Positions 1 to 11,610 of a stretch of 64,000 nt of DNA are shown here, one piece after another. Within the stretch, counting starts at the first letter, position 1; each line of letters starts with the position of its first letter. This DNA comes from Mytilus galloprovincialis (taxonomy: Eukaryota; Mollusca; Bivalvia; Mytilida; Mytilidae). The stretch spans positions 12,178,863-12,242,862 of the forward strand of contig NC_134849.1 in assembly GCF_965363235.1 (NCBI RefSeq), in the 5' to 3' direction. The position numbers and the translations under genes were made by a program. The notes below the pieces were generated by a model, which was not told the origin of the DNA, searched no databases, and worked only from the letters and a program-made list of their open reading frames with translations.

Positions 1-584
1 TTAACTTACTAAATCACCAAGAGCATAAATTTAGATTCTTTCATGCAGTTATGAACTAAAATTTATTTTTTTTTGCATGAAAAACACTGGGTCGGAGGAG
101 AAAAAAAAATAAAAATCAACATTTTTAATTTTATTTTTTTTCCTAATTGGCAAAAATTAGGGTAGGAGGGTTCGTAAAACTAAAAATAAAAAAACTACGG
201 CCTAATCTGTTAATCTTTTTCGAAATCTTCTTTGAAACAGCAGGGCTCAATGAAGTCAAACTTTATCGTAATCATTGACAAAACATTTAAGTTTCACATT
301 ATTTCTGCCATTATTACAAATAATGAATATAGCCACTATTAAAAAAGAATTATGAATATGAATTCTCATCAAAATTTCAGTTTATTTTTAACCCTGTTAG
401 TACATTTATTCAAAGCTTTTGTTAAAATTTTAGAATGAGAAAATATTGCATTTACTGAACTTTATAAATGAATAATATTTTGACCTAATTAACTTGTTTA
501 TAATGTCATGAATGTAATAATTTAATGTGTTACGTTGCAAGTTGACATTTAACTAATTCATTTTAATTCTCTGTTAATTTTCAG

Positions 585-2773
585 ACAATAGATGGATGGA
601 GTTTGATGATTTAAAGTCGCCTATCTGTAGGTTTGAGTCACAACAGCCAGATATGGATTCCAGTCAGATACATATAGTCATGTGGGAATCAATTCACGAG
701 TCTAGTCAAAACGTAGTTAAACCAGGTCCTAGTGTAAATACATCAACATACATTGTAAACGGTAAGAGACATGTGACCAATGACAGAGGGGTTCTAAATG
801 GGAATCATCCTGTGTCATGCTTCACGACAGACCTGTCTAGTAATTTACATTGTTTTACTGAAAATGTGCGAGGTCAAAATGGAAAAAGCTCAGTGTCTTC
901 TGCAATGGATGCATCATCTTTACAATCAAACTTGATGCTCCATAATGCTAAATTGGTACAGTCAAAAGAACAATCTGATTTAAAACCTAATGAAAACACT
1001 ATCACGAAAGATGAGACAAATTTGAATTTTACACAAGCAGTTACTAAAGATGCTGAGACGTGGGTGAATGCAGTTGTTAATAGTAACAGCAAGAAAGCTC
1101 CGAGCCTGTTGCTTGGTAACAGCAAGAAATCAACAACAAAAAGTAAAACTAAGCGTGTCGTAGAACAGAAGAATGTGCAGGAAGTTAGAGCATTGCGTAT
1201 TGAGAAGAAACTGTTGGCTAATGAACCCCCAGAGGAAAAATCGGAAAGACTCATTAAAAGTGTTTTGAAAAGTATATCAGAAAATTCTAATGTTGCTTTT
1301 GCTAAAAAGACTGAAACAGATGCAAGTCCATCACCAGAAATAACTGTAGAGGGACGAAGAGAAGCACTTGCAAGATTATGGAAGCCTAAATCAAAAGTGA
1401 TGTCACTGATGGCAAGAATAACAAAAGTTAATGAAAAAAATGCTCAAAGATCGAAGTCTTGTGATAAGGACATTCTGACATCAAATTCGTGTGGCACAAA
1501 AGTTCAGTCCGCAAAGTCATGTGATAAAAAAGTTAAGACATTAAAGACATGTAATACGAAAGTTAAAACATTGAAACCATGTGATACAGAAGTTCAGTCA
1601 GCAAAGTCGTGTGGCACTGAAGTTCAGTCATCAATTTCATGTGACACAGAAGTTCAGTCGTCAAAGTCATGTGGCACAGAAAATCAAACATCAAAATCAA
1701 CAGAAATAAATGACCAATGGAAACCAGTCGACAAGTTGAAGTTAACTGAGCAAAAGTATAGGGGTAAAATGTGTCAGCCTCTTAAAACAAAAGGGAGTTC
1801 AAAGTCAACTATAGTAACTGTCTGTAATAGATATCAAATACTGAGTAGTCAAGATAACGAAAGAATGTACGACTTGGGTTCCGTTAGTGCAAAACGAAAA
1901 GACAGTATTTCTAGGTCATCAGAGGTTAGTGACACAGAAACATTAAAGAATCAGTCAACTATTACAAGTGCATCAATTAATGGCAACATTAAATCTACTA
2001 ATGGCCACACTAACTCCGCTAACGGCCACACTAAATCGGCTTACGGCCACATTAAACCCACTAATGGCTATACTCAAACATTCAGCAATGGCAAAGTTGA
2101 TTCTTTGATATCAAGCAGTTCTAAAAGGACATGTGGAACTTCTACTTCATCCAACTACTCACTATCGTCAAAGATACAAGAAAAGGGAACAGTGAAGCAA
2201 GGGATACAAATTAAAGAAGAAAAACAGATTGGAAATAAAAACATGTTAAATGGTTTTAAGGCATCTTCTGAAAGTCGAAGTCAGTCTAGGTGTTCAAAAA
2301 CAAGTCTTTCTTCACAACTACCTTCTTGGAGAAGCTTTAATAAACATAAGACATTCAGTGGGTATCAGTTGTCCACATCTATACTGACACCTACTTCAGT
2401 ATCTACCCAGGCATCAACACCATCGTCTACCCTGAAGTCCAGCCATCCATCTAGTCCAGCATTCAGCATGAAGAGTGAAATTTTATATCCATCAAAAAGG
2501 AAGAATTCTGTGAACAATTTCATCACTGTGAAACGATTTAAACAACAAATCCGCCAACCTTTATTGGTCCCATCTTCAGCTAATAATTCGGCAAGATCCA
2601 GCCCAAAGAGGAACCTGGGAAACCATGAAAATGACATTTTAGAGAATTTGTACAGTGCTCTAGACATTCCATTACCTTCTGACAATCCAGATTCACTTGA
2701 CCTGTCGGCCATAGAGAACTCAAGTACTAGTTGTCTTCAGAATATGGATGACTTTTTAGATCAGTTGTTGTGA
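585..2773 (+). CDS. Terminal exon of a USPL1-like SUMO isopeptidase (tentative)
   Basis: The exon opens after a good acceptor (polypyrimidine tract and CAG ending at 584) and stays open to TGA at 2771-2773. The first in-frame Met is at 596, but translation is open back to the acceptor, so this is the last exon of a longer gene and 596 is unlikely to be the real start. The first residues read NRWMEFDDLK and then IHIVMWE. This W-x-x-FDD plus beta-strand pattern closes a USP-like peptidase fold, and I believe it best resembles peptidase C98 (USPL1), which removes SUMO; the second Asp would be near the catalytic Asp. The remaining roughly 680 residues are Ser/Thr/Lys-rich and mostly disordered-looking, with a 10-residue repeat, a 7-residue repeat, basic patches (SKRKNS, SPKRN) fitting a nuclear protein, and an acidic-hydrophobic end (MDDFLDQLL). 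The catalytic Cys and His exons lie outside the window. Being a coding exon is near certain; the family is a guess from memory. Confidence 0.8.
1451..1690 (+). repeat. 30-bp in-frame tandem repeat, 8 units (10-aa repeat)
   Basis: Eight exact-length 30-bp units encode a decapeptide of the form (S/A/L)KSC(D/G)T(E/K)VQS, with one invariant Cys per unit. No unit breaks frame. It lies in the disordered tail of the USPL1-like exon. Confidence 0.9.
1973..2077 (+). repeat. 21-bp in-frame tandem repeat, 5 units (7-aa repeat)
   Basis: Five consecutive 21-bp units encode heptapeptides around NGHTKSA. Variation is largely at codon third positions and conservative sites. It is a second, independent coding minisatellite in the same exon. 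Confidence 0.85.
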
Positions 2774-2799
2774 GGGAAGTTTAATACTTTTTAAGAATT

Positions 2800-2805
2800 A
2801 ATAAA
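2800..2805 (+). promoter_or_regulatory. Candidate polyadenylation signal AATAAA
   Basis: The first AATAAA after the stop codon at 2773, 27 bp downstream. A second AATAAA at 2861-2866 is an equally plausible signal for the same transcript. Confidence 0.5.
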
Positions 2806-2866
2806 CAGGGGGGAAAGAGGGGAAATTTTCTTGCCATTTAATGGTAAAATGTTTGTTATAAATAAA

Positions 2867-5315
2867 TTGGTAAGTATTCCAGTATAACTGGTGTGATTGT
2901 TTCAATTCTGGGCCATCTCCAAATACATGAAATATCATGAATATGCAATAACTCAATGGTCATGATCATACTCCGCACAGTAAAATCTAGCATATGTAGT
3001 CACACATGTGCTAACCTCAAAACATGTTGAGAAATCTTTAAGGTCACTAATTCACAAGGTACATCTGACATTTGAAACACACATTCATGACATTGATTTG
3101 TCAAGCTATGGGTATTTTATAATATTTAAGAACTATATATTATATACAGAGACGGCAACTATACATGCTATACAACAGATTACTTCTATAAAAGGTCTAA
3201 ATGTAATATTGACTGGTACTCCATACTATGTAATGTAGAATACAGTAAATGCATTGAGAGCCGTGACCGTGTCAAATTGAGATTGTATAGATTTGTTGCC
3301 AGATCTATGATTTAGAGAAAACAAATTGCCAATGAAATAAAGTTGGTAGAGATATTGAAAATCTAAGACTTATATGTATAAATTTAAAATCTTGCTAAAA
3401 AAGGGACCTATTGTCCCATCTGGTACAAATCATATCCAGCTGTTACCTTGTTTTGGAAACAAGCATTTGAATTCATTGAATTCCTTAAGTTCATACAATG
3501 TTAAGTGCAATATTTGTAAATTATATTGAATTTTCCACATTTGACATGTGATATACATATGTGTTCATATTTGTTGTTTATTTCATTGTTATGTTTTTTG
3601 ATAAGATTTATATTTATAACTGTTATTTATGTATGTTTGCTTGTTTTTTACAGCAACAGAGAATTGTTAATTAAAATGTACATGTATGATGTAAGATTTG
3701 TAATATAAAAAAAAGCTTATCGTAAAAGATGTAGCATGTAGCCTGACAGTTCAGAGATGTCGCCTGAGTAGACTGATGGATCTTCATCCTGTTGTCATGG
3801 TTACATGTCAGCAGACAAGTTTGGTGAGTAATGGAGGCTCCAAACATTGCACGTCTGTATATGATGGTAAATGGGTAGTGCAACTGATTCTGTCAAAATC
3901 TTCTAATGATGAAATTTTTGTTGAAATTTGATTAGTTAATGAATTTTCTTGAATTTAATTTAAAGTTTTAGTGATTAAAGCACACAAACATGACAAATGC
4001 TTGAATACTTTAAAAAAAAAAAAAAAAAAACTTTAAAAAAAAAAACCATGCATACATTATTTTTATGCCTGTTTCTCGACTTTAAAATATGTTTTGTTTT
4101 TACTGGAACTAAATTTTTTGTTCCGAATTTTTTATTTTTTTGAAATATTTGGATATATTAAATGCCAGAAGAAATTTAATCTGTTGCACATGCCTATCAT
4201 AATAGGTAGTAAGTGTAAAAATTGTGTGTTTTTCACTGTATATGTATACTAAGGAACAATCAGTTTGACGGAAAGGAGTCAAATTCTGAATCATCTCGGG
4301 AGTCAACAGGTGCTCGGAAAACACTTTAAACACTGAACATGATGAAAGGAACTATGCAAGTAACAAGTTAAGATATATGTCAACATTAATATACTTTGAA
4401 AATTTTAGCCATATATACATGGATATATAAGTACTTCATAATGAGCGTATGCCACTACTCATGCTATTCAGGAAAGTTTGTGATTAGGATAAAATAATTT
4501 GCTACATGTATTCATACAAACGTTGTGAGCATACTAGACTCCATTTGTCATTAAAAACAAGATTTTAAATGGGAAAGGGGATTAATGAAGTAGGAAAGAA
4601 TGGTATATAAACTGGAATCTGGTCTGTCAAATGTGAGCTTACACCAACAACTTATAAACAAGTTACTGAGGCAATTTGGGAAGTTGCTAAAATGAGATTA
4701 CGGAATCTTTACTAACTACTCTATGGGTTGTTAATCAGGAATCAGGCCTGCTGCCATAGACTAAGAAATAATTGATGATTGCAGAAAAAACATATGCCAA
4801 TGAGACAGTTAAAGATGAGCAATCTTTAAGGGAACAAATATAAAATATTTGAAAAATATTTGTTGATCATGGAATACTTGAGACCAGGATTACCTTTTAA
4901 GGTAAAACAAGTCAAATTCTTAAAGTTTAAAGGTGCTCGTGGTAGACCAGATTAATGATTGAATACTAAATTGAGGAAGCTAATATCATGCATGATTCAA
5001 AGGAAATCCATGTGGAAATGAAAAGAGAAAAAAGGTTAATATCTTGTGGAATATGTATATAAACTCTAAGCAGTTGGAAACACTGCCAACTCAAGTCCTT
5101 TCGAAGTTATTTTGGAAGGACTTCTTATGAGTACTATTTTGATTGGAAGTATATAACTTGCGAGACAATGAGACAAACAATATCTGATAATATCAAAGTG
5201 ACTGTCTGTTCATCTCTCTGAGGTAGGAGAAAGGTAAAAATTCAACAATGAAGTTGGTATGATCTGGCATCTAGCAGATGAAAGCTGTCCTTCACAGCAA
5301 AAGGCTTTGTTGAAA
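2867..5315. other. Non-coding interval, no gene seen
   Basis: A+T-rich sequence with only short chance ORFs (for example 3008-3238). An interrupted A-tract occupies 4012-4045. It may include more 3' UTR of the upstream gene. I see no exon with credible splice sites and no RNA gene. Confidence 0.5.
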
Positions 5316-6060
5316 AGTTTCATGCATAAAATTGGTATCCAGTCGTCTTACGGTTATACATGAGAGACTAGCTTCATGCATGAAAAGTGACATCCAGTCG
5401 TCTAAAGGTCGTACATGAGATTACCTTCATGCATAAAATGGCATCCAGTCGTCAAATGTGATACATGAGACTAGCTTCATGCATATAAATGGTATCCAGT
5501 CGTCTAAGGTCATGCATGAGACTAGCATTATGCATAAAAATGGCATCCAGTCGTCTAAATATCATATATCGTCACATGAGACTAGTTTCATGCATAAAAA
5601 TGGTATCCAGTCGTCTAAGGTCATGCATGAGACTAGCATCATGCATAAAAATGGCATCCAGTCGTCTAAATATCATATATCGTCACATGAGACTAGCTTC
5701 ATGCATAAAAATGGTATCCAGTTGTCTAAGGTCATACATGAGATGACCTTCATACAAAAAAGTAGCATCCAGTCGTCTTATGGTCATACATGAGATGACC
5801 TTCATGCCAAAAAAAAGTGGCATCCAATTGTCTAACCTACAGTCAATCTTCATGCATGAATGTGGCATCCAGTCGTCTATTGGTCAAAATGGCATCCAGT
5901 CATCTATTGGTCAAAATGGCATCCAGTTGTCTATTGGTCAAAATGGCATCCAGTCGTTCCAACATCGGACAACCTTGCATAAAAAAGCATCCAGTCGTCA
6001 AAACATTGGAAAACCTTCTTGCATAGAAATGGCATCCAGTCGTCGTCATGTAAGAGGTCA
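5316..6060. repeat. Minisatellite array built on a CATCCAGTCGTC core
   Basis: At least sixteen variants of a unit containing ATCCAGTCGTC. The left part uses units of about 50 bp carrying CATGAGACTAGC and TTCATGCATAAAAATGG; in 5510-5740 two unit types alternate, one with an extra ATATCATATATCGTCA, giving a higher-order dimer. From 5870 the units shrink to 27 bp (TTGGTCAAAATGGCATCC core). The array happens to be open in several frames, giving a repetitive translation around HETSFMHKNGIQSSK; I regard this as incidental. Confidence 0.9.
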
Positions 6061-6345
6061 TCAATTTTTTGATAGTCAAGTATCAATGTGCAAATGTTCA
6101 GATTATTTAATGGTCTAAAAATCTAAAGTATTGTAATTTTCTAAGAAATTGTCTTTTGTATTTTCTAAATACATACAAAGTTTGTGGTAAGGGTAACAAT
6201 TGTATTGTTTATAAGATTAATTTTCAAATTAATCGGGTCATAAGGTCATTTTTTATCGGTCTTATTTTACCGATTAAATCATATATAGAAAAGTGTATAT
6301 TTGGTTCAAAGAATCACACATGTATATCATGTATTTCATATTTTT

Positions 6346-6376
6346 AGCTCACCTGGCCCGAAGGGCCAAGTGAGCT
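6346..6376 (+). other. R1 5' terminal hairpin
   Basis: Fourteen-base arms around a GAA loop with one mismatch (C opposite A on this strand, hence G opposite T on the complement). The homologous hairpin at 25640-25670 has different stem bases but the same pairing. Confidence 0.8.
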
Positions 6377-6440
6377 TTTCTCATCACTTTGCGTCCGGCG
6401 TCTGTCGTCGTCGTCGTCGTCCGTCGTCGTCCTGCGTTAA

Positions 6441-7434
6441 CTTTTACAAAAATCTTCTCCTCTGAAACTACTAGGCCAAATTAAACCAAACTTGGCCACA
6501 ATCATCATTGGGGTATCTAGTTTAAAAATTGTGTCCGGTGACCCGGTCAACCAACCAAGATGGCCGCCATGGCTAAAAATAGAACATAGGGGTAAAATGC
6601 AGTTTTTGGCTTATAACTCAAAAACCAAAGCATTTAGAGCAATTCTGACATGGGGTAAAATTGTTTATCAGGTCAAGATCTATCTGCCCTGAAAATTTCA
6701 GATGAATCGAACAACCTGTTGTAGGGTTGCTACCCCTAAATTGGTAATTTTAAGGAAATTTTGCTGTTTTTGGTTATTATCTTGAAAAATATTATAGATA
6801 GAGATAAACTGTAAACAGCAATAATGTTCAGCAAAATAAGATTTACAAATAAGTCAACATTACCGAAATGGTCAAATGACCCCTTTAGGAGTTATTGCCC
6901 TTTATAGTCAATTTTTAACCATTTTTCGTAAATCTTAGTTATCTTTTACAAAAATCTTCTCCTCTGAAACTACTGCGCCATATTAAACCAAACTTGGCCA
7001 CAATCATCATTGGGGTATCTAGTTTAAAAATTGTGTCCAGTGACCCGGTCAACCTACCAAGATGGCCGCCATGGCTAAAAATAGAACATAGGGGTAAAAT
7101 GCAGTTTTTGGCTTATAACTCAAAAACCAAAGCATTTAGAGCAATTCTGACATGGGGTAAAATTGTTTATCAGGTCAAGATCTATCTGCCCTGAAAATTT
7201 CAGATGAATCGAACAACCTGTTGTTGGGTTGCTACCCCTAAATTGGTAATTTTAAGGAAATTTTGCTGTTTTTGGTTATTATCTTGAAAAATATTATAGA
7301 TAGAGATAAACTGTAAACAGCAATAATGTTCAGCAAAATAAGATTTACAAATAAGTCAACATTACCGAAATGGTCAAATGACCCCTTTAGGAGTTATTGC
7401 CCTTTATAGTCAATTTTTAACCATTTTTCGTAAA
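6441..7434. repeat. 502-bp direct tandem duplication inside R1
   Basis: 6441-6942 and 6943-7434 are nearly identical at a 502-bp offset. A third, diverged and shortened copy follows at about 7437-7670, beginning with a duplicated 27-bp motif (CATCATTGGGGTATCTAG). Confidence 0.9.
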
Positions 7435-8303
7435 TCATCATTGGGGTATCTAGTTTAAAAATCATCATTGGGGTATCTAGTTTAAAAATTGTGTCCGTCG
7501 ACCTGGTCAACCTACCAAGATGGCTGCCATGGCTAAAAATAGAACATGGGATAAAATGCAGTTTTTGGCTTATAACTCAAAAACAAAAGCATTAAGAGCA
7601 AAACTGGCATGGGTTAAATTGTTTATCAGGTCAAGATCTATCTGCCCTGAAAATTTCAGACGAATCGATAGTCAATTTTTAACAATTTTCATAAAATTTG
7701 TAAATTTTTAATAACACTTTTAACTGAAACTACTGGGACAATCATTATAGATGGGGATATATGTACGCAGCAAGAATGTTCAGTAAAGTTAGATCTACAA
7801 ACATATCACCATCACCAAAACACAATTTTGTCACGAATCCATCTGTGTCCTTTGTTGAATATTCACATATACAAATGTACCAAGGTGAGCGACACAGGCT
7901 CTTTAGAGCCTCTAGTTTTGACATAAGATTGAATTTTTGAACCTTAGGATATACAAAAAAAATAAGTTGATATTATGGTATAGGTCTAATGTTAGCTTGT
8001 CCAAATTGGATCGTGGGGGTACCATAGAAGCTCTCCATTGAATGTGCCCTAACTACAGTCATGATTCAAGTTAGCAGATGAATCTTTGAGATTCTGAGCA
8101 TTATTTGAGAGCCATATTGTCAATATTTTACAGTTAAGTGGCATTTAATAATTTATAGCTTTTAAACTTCATAGCTGGTATCAATTAATTTCACATTTGA
8201 TATGTGATCTACAATCAAATAACTTGAATGCATCAGTATCTTAGGAGTAAAACAGCATCCCTCAATTCAGTAGGTTTCTGAATACATGTATAATAAGTTT
8301 AAT

Positions 8304-8465
8304 CAGAGGCGGATTTAGGGGGGGGGCCCAGGGGGCCCGGGCCCCCCCTTTTTGGGAAAAAATTTGGTTGCTTATATAGGGAATCACTGAAGCGTGACTG
8401 GAGCGGCCCCCCTCTTAGGTCAGTTAGTGGGCCCCCACTTATGAAAATTTCTGGATCCGCCACTG
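8304..8465. mobile_element. MITE-A copy 1 (GGCGGATTTAG...TGGATCCGCCACTG)
   Basis: The terminal inverted repeat is CAGAGGCGGATTTAG on the left and CTGGATCCGCCACTG on the right. It is flanked by perfect 5-bp target duplications TTAAT (8299-8303 and 8466-8470). The interior has long G and C runs and the motif TTGCTTATATAGGGAATCAC shared by the other copies. Confidence 0.85.
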
Positions 8466-8470
8466 TTAAT

Positions 8471-9731
8471 GTCAAGTTCACACATCAGATACATTTATCT
8501 GTTTTCTCTTTAAGACCAGCAACAATGTTATTGTAATAGTAAGAAAGTCAATCTGCCTTTTTTTTTACCCCTCACTGTGACCTAAATGATGTGTCCCACT
8601 GCTATACAGCAGCAAATAAAATTCATTTTTTTTTACTAAGAGCAGATACTACATGTGTTTCATCTACCTATTAAAAGTATAGATTTTTGTTCAAGGTTAA
8701 TGGAAAAATTTGAATTGAACAGAAAAATGTGGTTTTTTTTTTATCAACATTTCACAAAAAATACCCCACAGCACATTTTCAATAGCTGAGAGGTTGACAG
8801 GAATTTAAGCAAGTGCATAATGATCTTCAACAATGACATAATTTAAAGAAGGAGTGGGGGTATGTTCATGACCTGTTTGTCGGCCATTTGGGTATCAAAG
8901 TGCAGCAAATTCGATCATTTACTACATATTGGATTGCAATCTTACTAATTTATGTCAATTAAATTAAGGTTATTTTTTTTTTGGGGTGTTGAGGTTAAAG
9001 GTCAAGTTCTTGGTTACAAAATGTACTAAATCAGACAAAATAGTGCAAAAATAGGGTTTTTGGATGTTAAAAAAACTATTATTTTTAATTATCAGATTGC
9101 AATCTCAAATTAATAGTTATATAATCACTTATATATGTAATGAGTGGAAGAGCCTTGGTTTTAAAAGCTCGTTCTTCGTATAGAGGGTTGAGGGCTTGCT
9201 CTTAAAAGGTTCTTTAATTTGATCAGCTGATCAAAAGATCCAAAAATATATCTATAGTCTCATTTTGTTCTTTTCCATTGGATATTTTTAGGAATTTGTT
9301 ATCTTAAAGCAATCACTGTAGACTACAAAAAATGTTTACTGTCTTTGATTTAAGAGGACCAATTTTGAACTGGTTTTCAGTCAGAAAATATGGCTATTAC
9401 TTTGGATAATTTGTGGGTATTGGTTAAATGCCCTGTGAAAACTTTATTACAATTCAGCCAATTCTTTTAATTTTGATGTGAATTGTTACTTTTAAAATTG
9501 GGTTTAAATTCTATAAAGACAATTAATTCTTTTGCAACAGTCTTCATCTACACAACAAGTTGTATTGCAATGGAATTTGGTATGCAGTTGTATTTGCATT
9601 GGGAACATCTCATCTCCATGGAGCTCATCTACAATGGTATTTAGTATGACGTTTTATCTAGGCATTGGCACTTCCCATGATGGTAATTAAGACCCTGCAT
9701 CTGATTCATTGACTGAATGTTTTGTAAGAGT
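8471..9731. other. Non-coding interval, no gene seen
   Basis: A+T-rich sequence with poly-T runs. I see no exon, RNA gene or clear repeat. Confidence 0.5.
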
Positions 9732-9736
9732 ACGTT

Positions 9737-9874
9737 CAAAGGCGGATTTAGGGGGATCCCGCCCCCCCCCCTTTGGGGAAAAAATTGGTTGCTTATATAG
9801 GGAATCACTGGAGCGGGCCCCCTCTTAGGCAGTTAGTGAGCCCCAACTTGTGAAAATTTCTAGATCCGCCACTG
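9737..9874. mobile_element. MITE-A copy 2
   Basis: Same family as 8304-8465, about 138 bp, flanked by perfect 5-bp target duplications ACGTT (9732-9736 and 9875-9879). Confidence 0.85.
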
Positions 9875-10085
9875 ACGTTTGACAAGGAATTTAAACTTCT
9901 AATACAAATCAAACTACCCAGACTTCAATTAGACACACAATTGACCCGTTAAGCTGTAATTAACATTCAAAGTTACCTGGTATCATCATGTCACACATGG
10001 CAAACAGGTCCGTCTGATTAAACCCAGCTCCACCCCATCCCAGTATCCAAAAGCAAGTAGAAAGTTGGTGTAGAATTTAGTCTCC

Positions 10086-10194
10086 TCCCTTTTTTGTGGA
10101 AAAAATTGGTTGATTATATAGGCAATCACTTGAGCAGGCCCCCTCTTCGGCAGTCAGTGAGACCCTCTTATGAAATATTCTGGATCCGCCACTG
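10086..10194. mobile_element. MITE-A copy 3, left end missing
   Basis: The right 110 bp of MITE-A, ending in TGGATCCGCCACTG. The left inverted repeat and G-run are absent, so no target duplication can be assigned. Confidence 0.7.
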
Positions 10195-10593
10195 GGTTTT
10201 AATCAGACTTAAAACAGGTCCTCTTATAAAGCATTCTTTTGTTAATTTAAGTTCTATGGGCTATGTGGTGCTCATTAATTTAATTGTGTTATCATGAACT
10301 TGATGCATTGATGGCGCATATCTGCCTTCCATGGAAAATATGTCAACTCGACTTACACCTGACGCTAAATATAAATTGGTAGACAATAATTAGAGACTAG
10401 AGACCCCCCTTCAACAAAATATTCTCAACACCGTTTAACTGTTTTATACAAATGTTTCATAGATGTCAATCTTAAATTTAAGGAGTTTAAGCTGCTTAAG
10501 GTCGAAATGTGTTTTTTTTTATCTTAGATATTTTTTAACGTTTTATCTATTTTATTCAGTCATTTTTCATATACTAGTTCTCGAAATTCTCTT

Positions 10594-10897
10594 AGGCAGC
10601 AACCATTTGATTTTCTGGGGGGGGGGGGGGGGGGGGGGCTTTGGTTTTTTTTTGGAAAAAAAAGTTTGTTTCCAGTTTTTGCAGAAAAAAATAATTTGTT
10701 TTTGATTCTGAGAAAAAAAAAATGTTTGTTTCACCCTCAGCTGCCACTATATGTAATGCTAAAATTGAAAGAAAAAAAAGTTTTCGACTTGTCGCGAAAA
10801 AAATAGATTGTTTTTCGCCACAGGCGAGAAAAAAAAAATTGTCCAGAAAAAAAAACCATAGCCCCCCCACCCCCAGAAAATCAAATGGTTGCTGCCT
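10594..10897. mobile_element. Inverted-repeat MITE with a long G-run
   Basis: The left arm starts AGGCAGCAACCATTTGATTT and the right arm is its reverse complement, ending in GGTTGCTGCCT. Inside the arms lie an unbroken G-run of about 21 on the left (10617-10638) and a C-rich tract on the right. The interior is A-run/T-run rich. The right flank TTAA and left flank CTTA hint at a TTAA target, with one base diverged. Confidence 0.75.
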
Positions 10898-11040
10898 TAA
10901 AGTGATAATTTTTCTGCAACACTTTGCGTCCATAATGTTCAATCTTTAATTCCTTTTTTTTTCTCATCATTTATGAAGCAACTGATTTAAATTAGAAAAG
11001 GAATTTATTAAATGTAGAAATTATGTATGTGAATCGATTA

Positions 11041-11140
11041 ATAGAGTAGTTGATTGATTGGTTGATTGATATAGTAGTTGGTTGGATGATTGATTGATTG
11101 ATGACTGCTTAATGTCCAGGGATTTGTATATCAACACCGG
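11041..11140 (-). mobile_element. Remnant 3' tail of a SINE/LINE (minus orientation)
   Basis: A GATT microsatellite (11048-11102) is followed by GACTGCTTAATGTCCAG, the reverse complement of the CTGGACGTTAAGCAG tail seen in the SINE copy near 47080. Only the tail is preserved. Confidence 0.55.
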
Positions 11141-11220
11141 AACATCAGTCTTGTTTTTGCCTTGAAAACACGAGGTAACCACCTACAGGAAAATTACCGT
11201 TATACTTGGTATACAAATTA

Positions 11221-11610
11221 GGAGATATGTAATTGTCAATGAGAACCATTGAATCACAAAATAAACAAGGCCTTGAATGTGAACAACTCCAGGAAAAGTA
11301 CGACTTTCAGCAATGACAAAAACCATACAGCTTAGTAAGTCATGATTGCTAATTGAGACCTTTAAATATCCACCAGAGTTGACGGGAACAGCATGTAGAG
11401 AGATTCTGATAGTAACTGCCTACAGCGAAACATACCGCCATACTCTGAATAAAAATAAAGAGATGTGGTATGATTGCCATTAGATAACTATTCACCAGAA
11501 ACCAAATGACTATTATGTAAACTGTCGGAAAATGTACGACCTTCAGCAATGACCAAACCCATTAAGTATATTTAGCTATATGGTTGCAAAATGAGACCTC
11601 TGTTCAACAA
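11221..11610 (-). repeat. Two degenerate T2 retrotransposon tails
   Basis: Two diverged copies of the GATGTGGTATGATTGCCAAT ... CCTTCAGCAATGA module, at about 11221-11335 and 11455-11610. T2 is the repeat that recurs throughout this window with its end at ATACCACATCTTCTT. Confidence 0.5.

Larger units (their letters stand above)
6346..7915 (+). mobile_element. R1 non-autonomous element (bivalve AGCTCACC...AGGTGAGC repeat)
   Basis: The left end is a 31-bp hairpin (6346-6376) after a T-run, followed by a CGT/CGTC trinucleotide block (6404-6431). The right end has AGGTGAGC complementing the left AGCTCACCT, a hairpin GGCTCTTTAGAGCC and the terminus CTAG followed by TTTT. The interior carries a 502-bp tandem duplication. 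I recognise the ends as a repeat common in bivalve genomes. No protein is encoded: open frames at 6492, 6994 and 7520 are copies of the same repeat. The class is inferred to be Helitron/Helentron-like from the 3' hairpin plus CTAG-T; no transposase is present. Confidence 0.75.

Noticed and set aside
874..1254. 126-codon minus ORF
   Set aside because: Antisense shadow of the large USPL1-like exon.
5316..6060. CRISPR-like array
   Set aside because: Units are directly tandem with no unique spacers, and the genome is eukaryotic.
5458..6118. Overlapping 85-112-codon ORFs with HETSFMHKNG repeats
   Set aside because: Translation of the CATCCAGTCGTC minisatellite in several frames at once.
6492..7194. 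Two nearly identical 66-codon ORFs
   Set aside because: They are the two copies of the 502-bp duplication in R1, not genes.
8299..8481. Minus ORF with a DPEIFISGG motif
   Set aside because: Translation of MITE-A including its G/C runs.
10463..10949. Gly- and Lys-rich ORFs on both strands
   Set aside because: Made by the G-run and A-runs of an inverted-repeat MITE.
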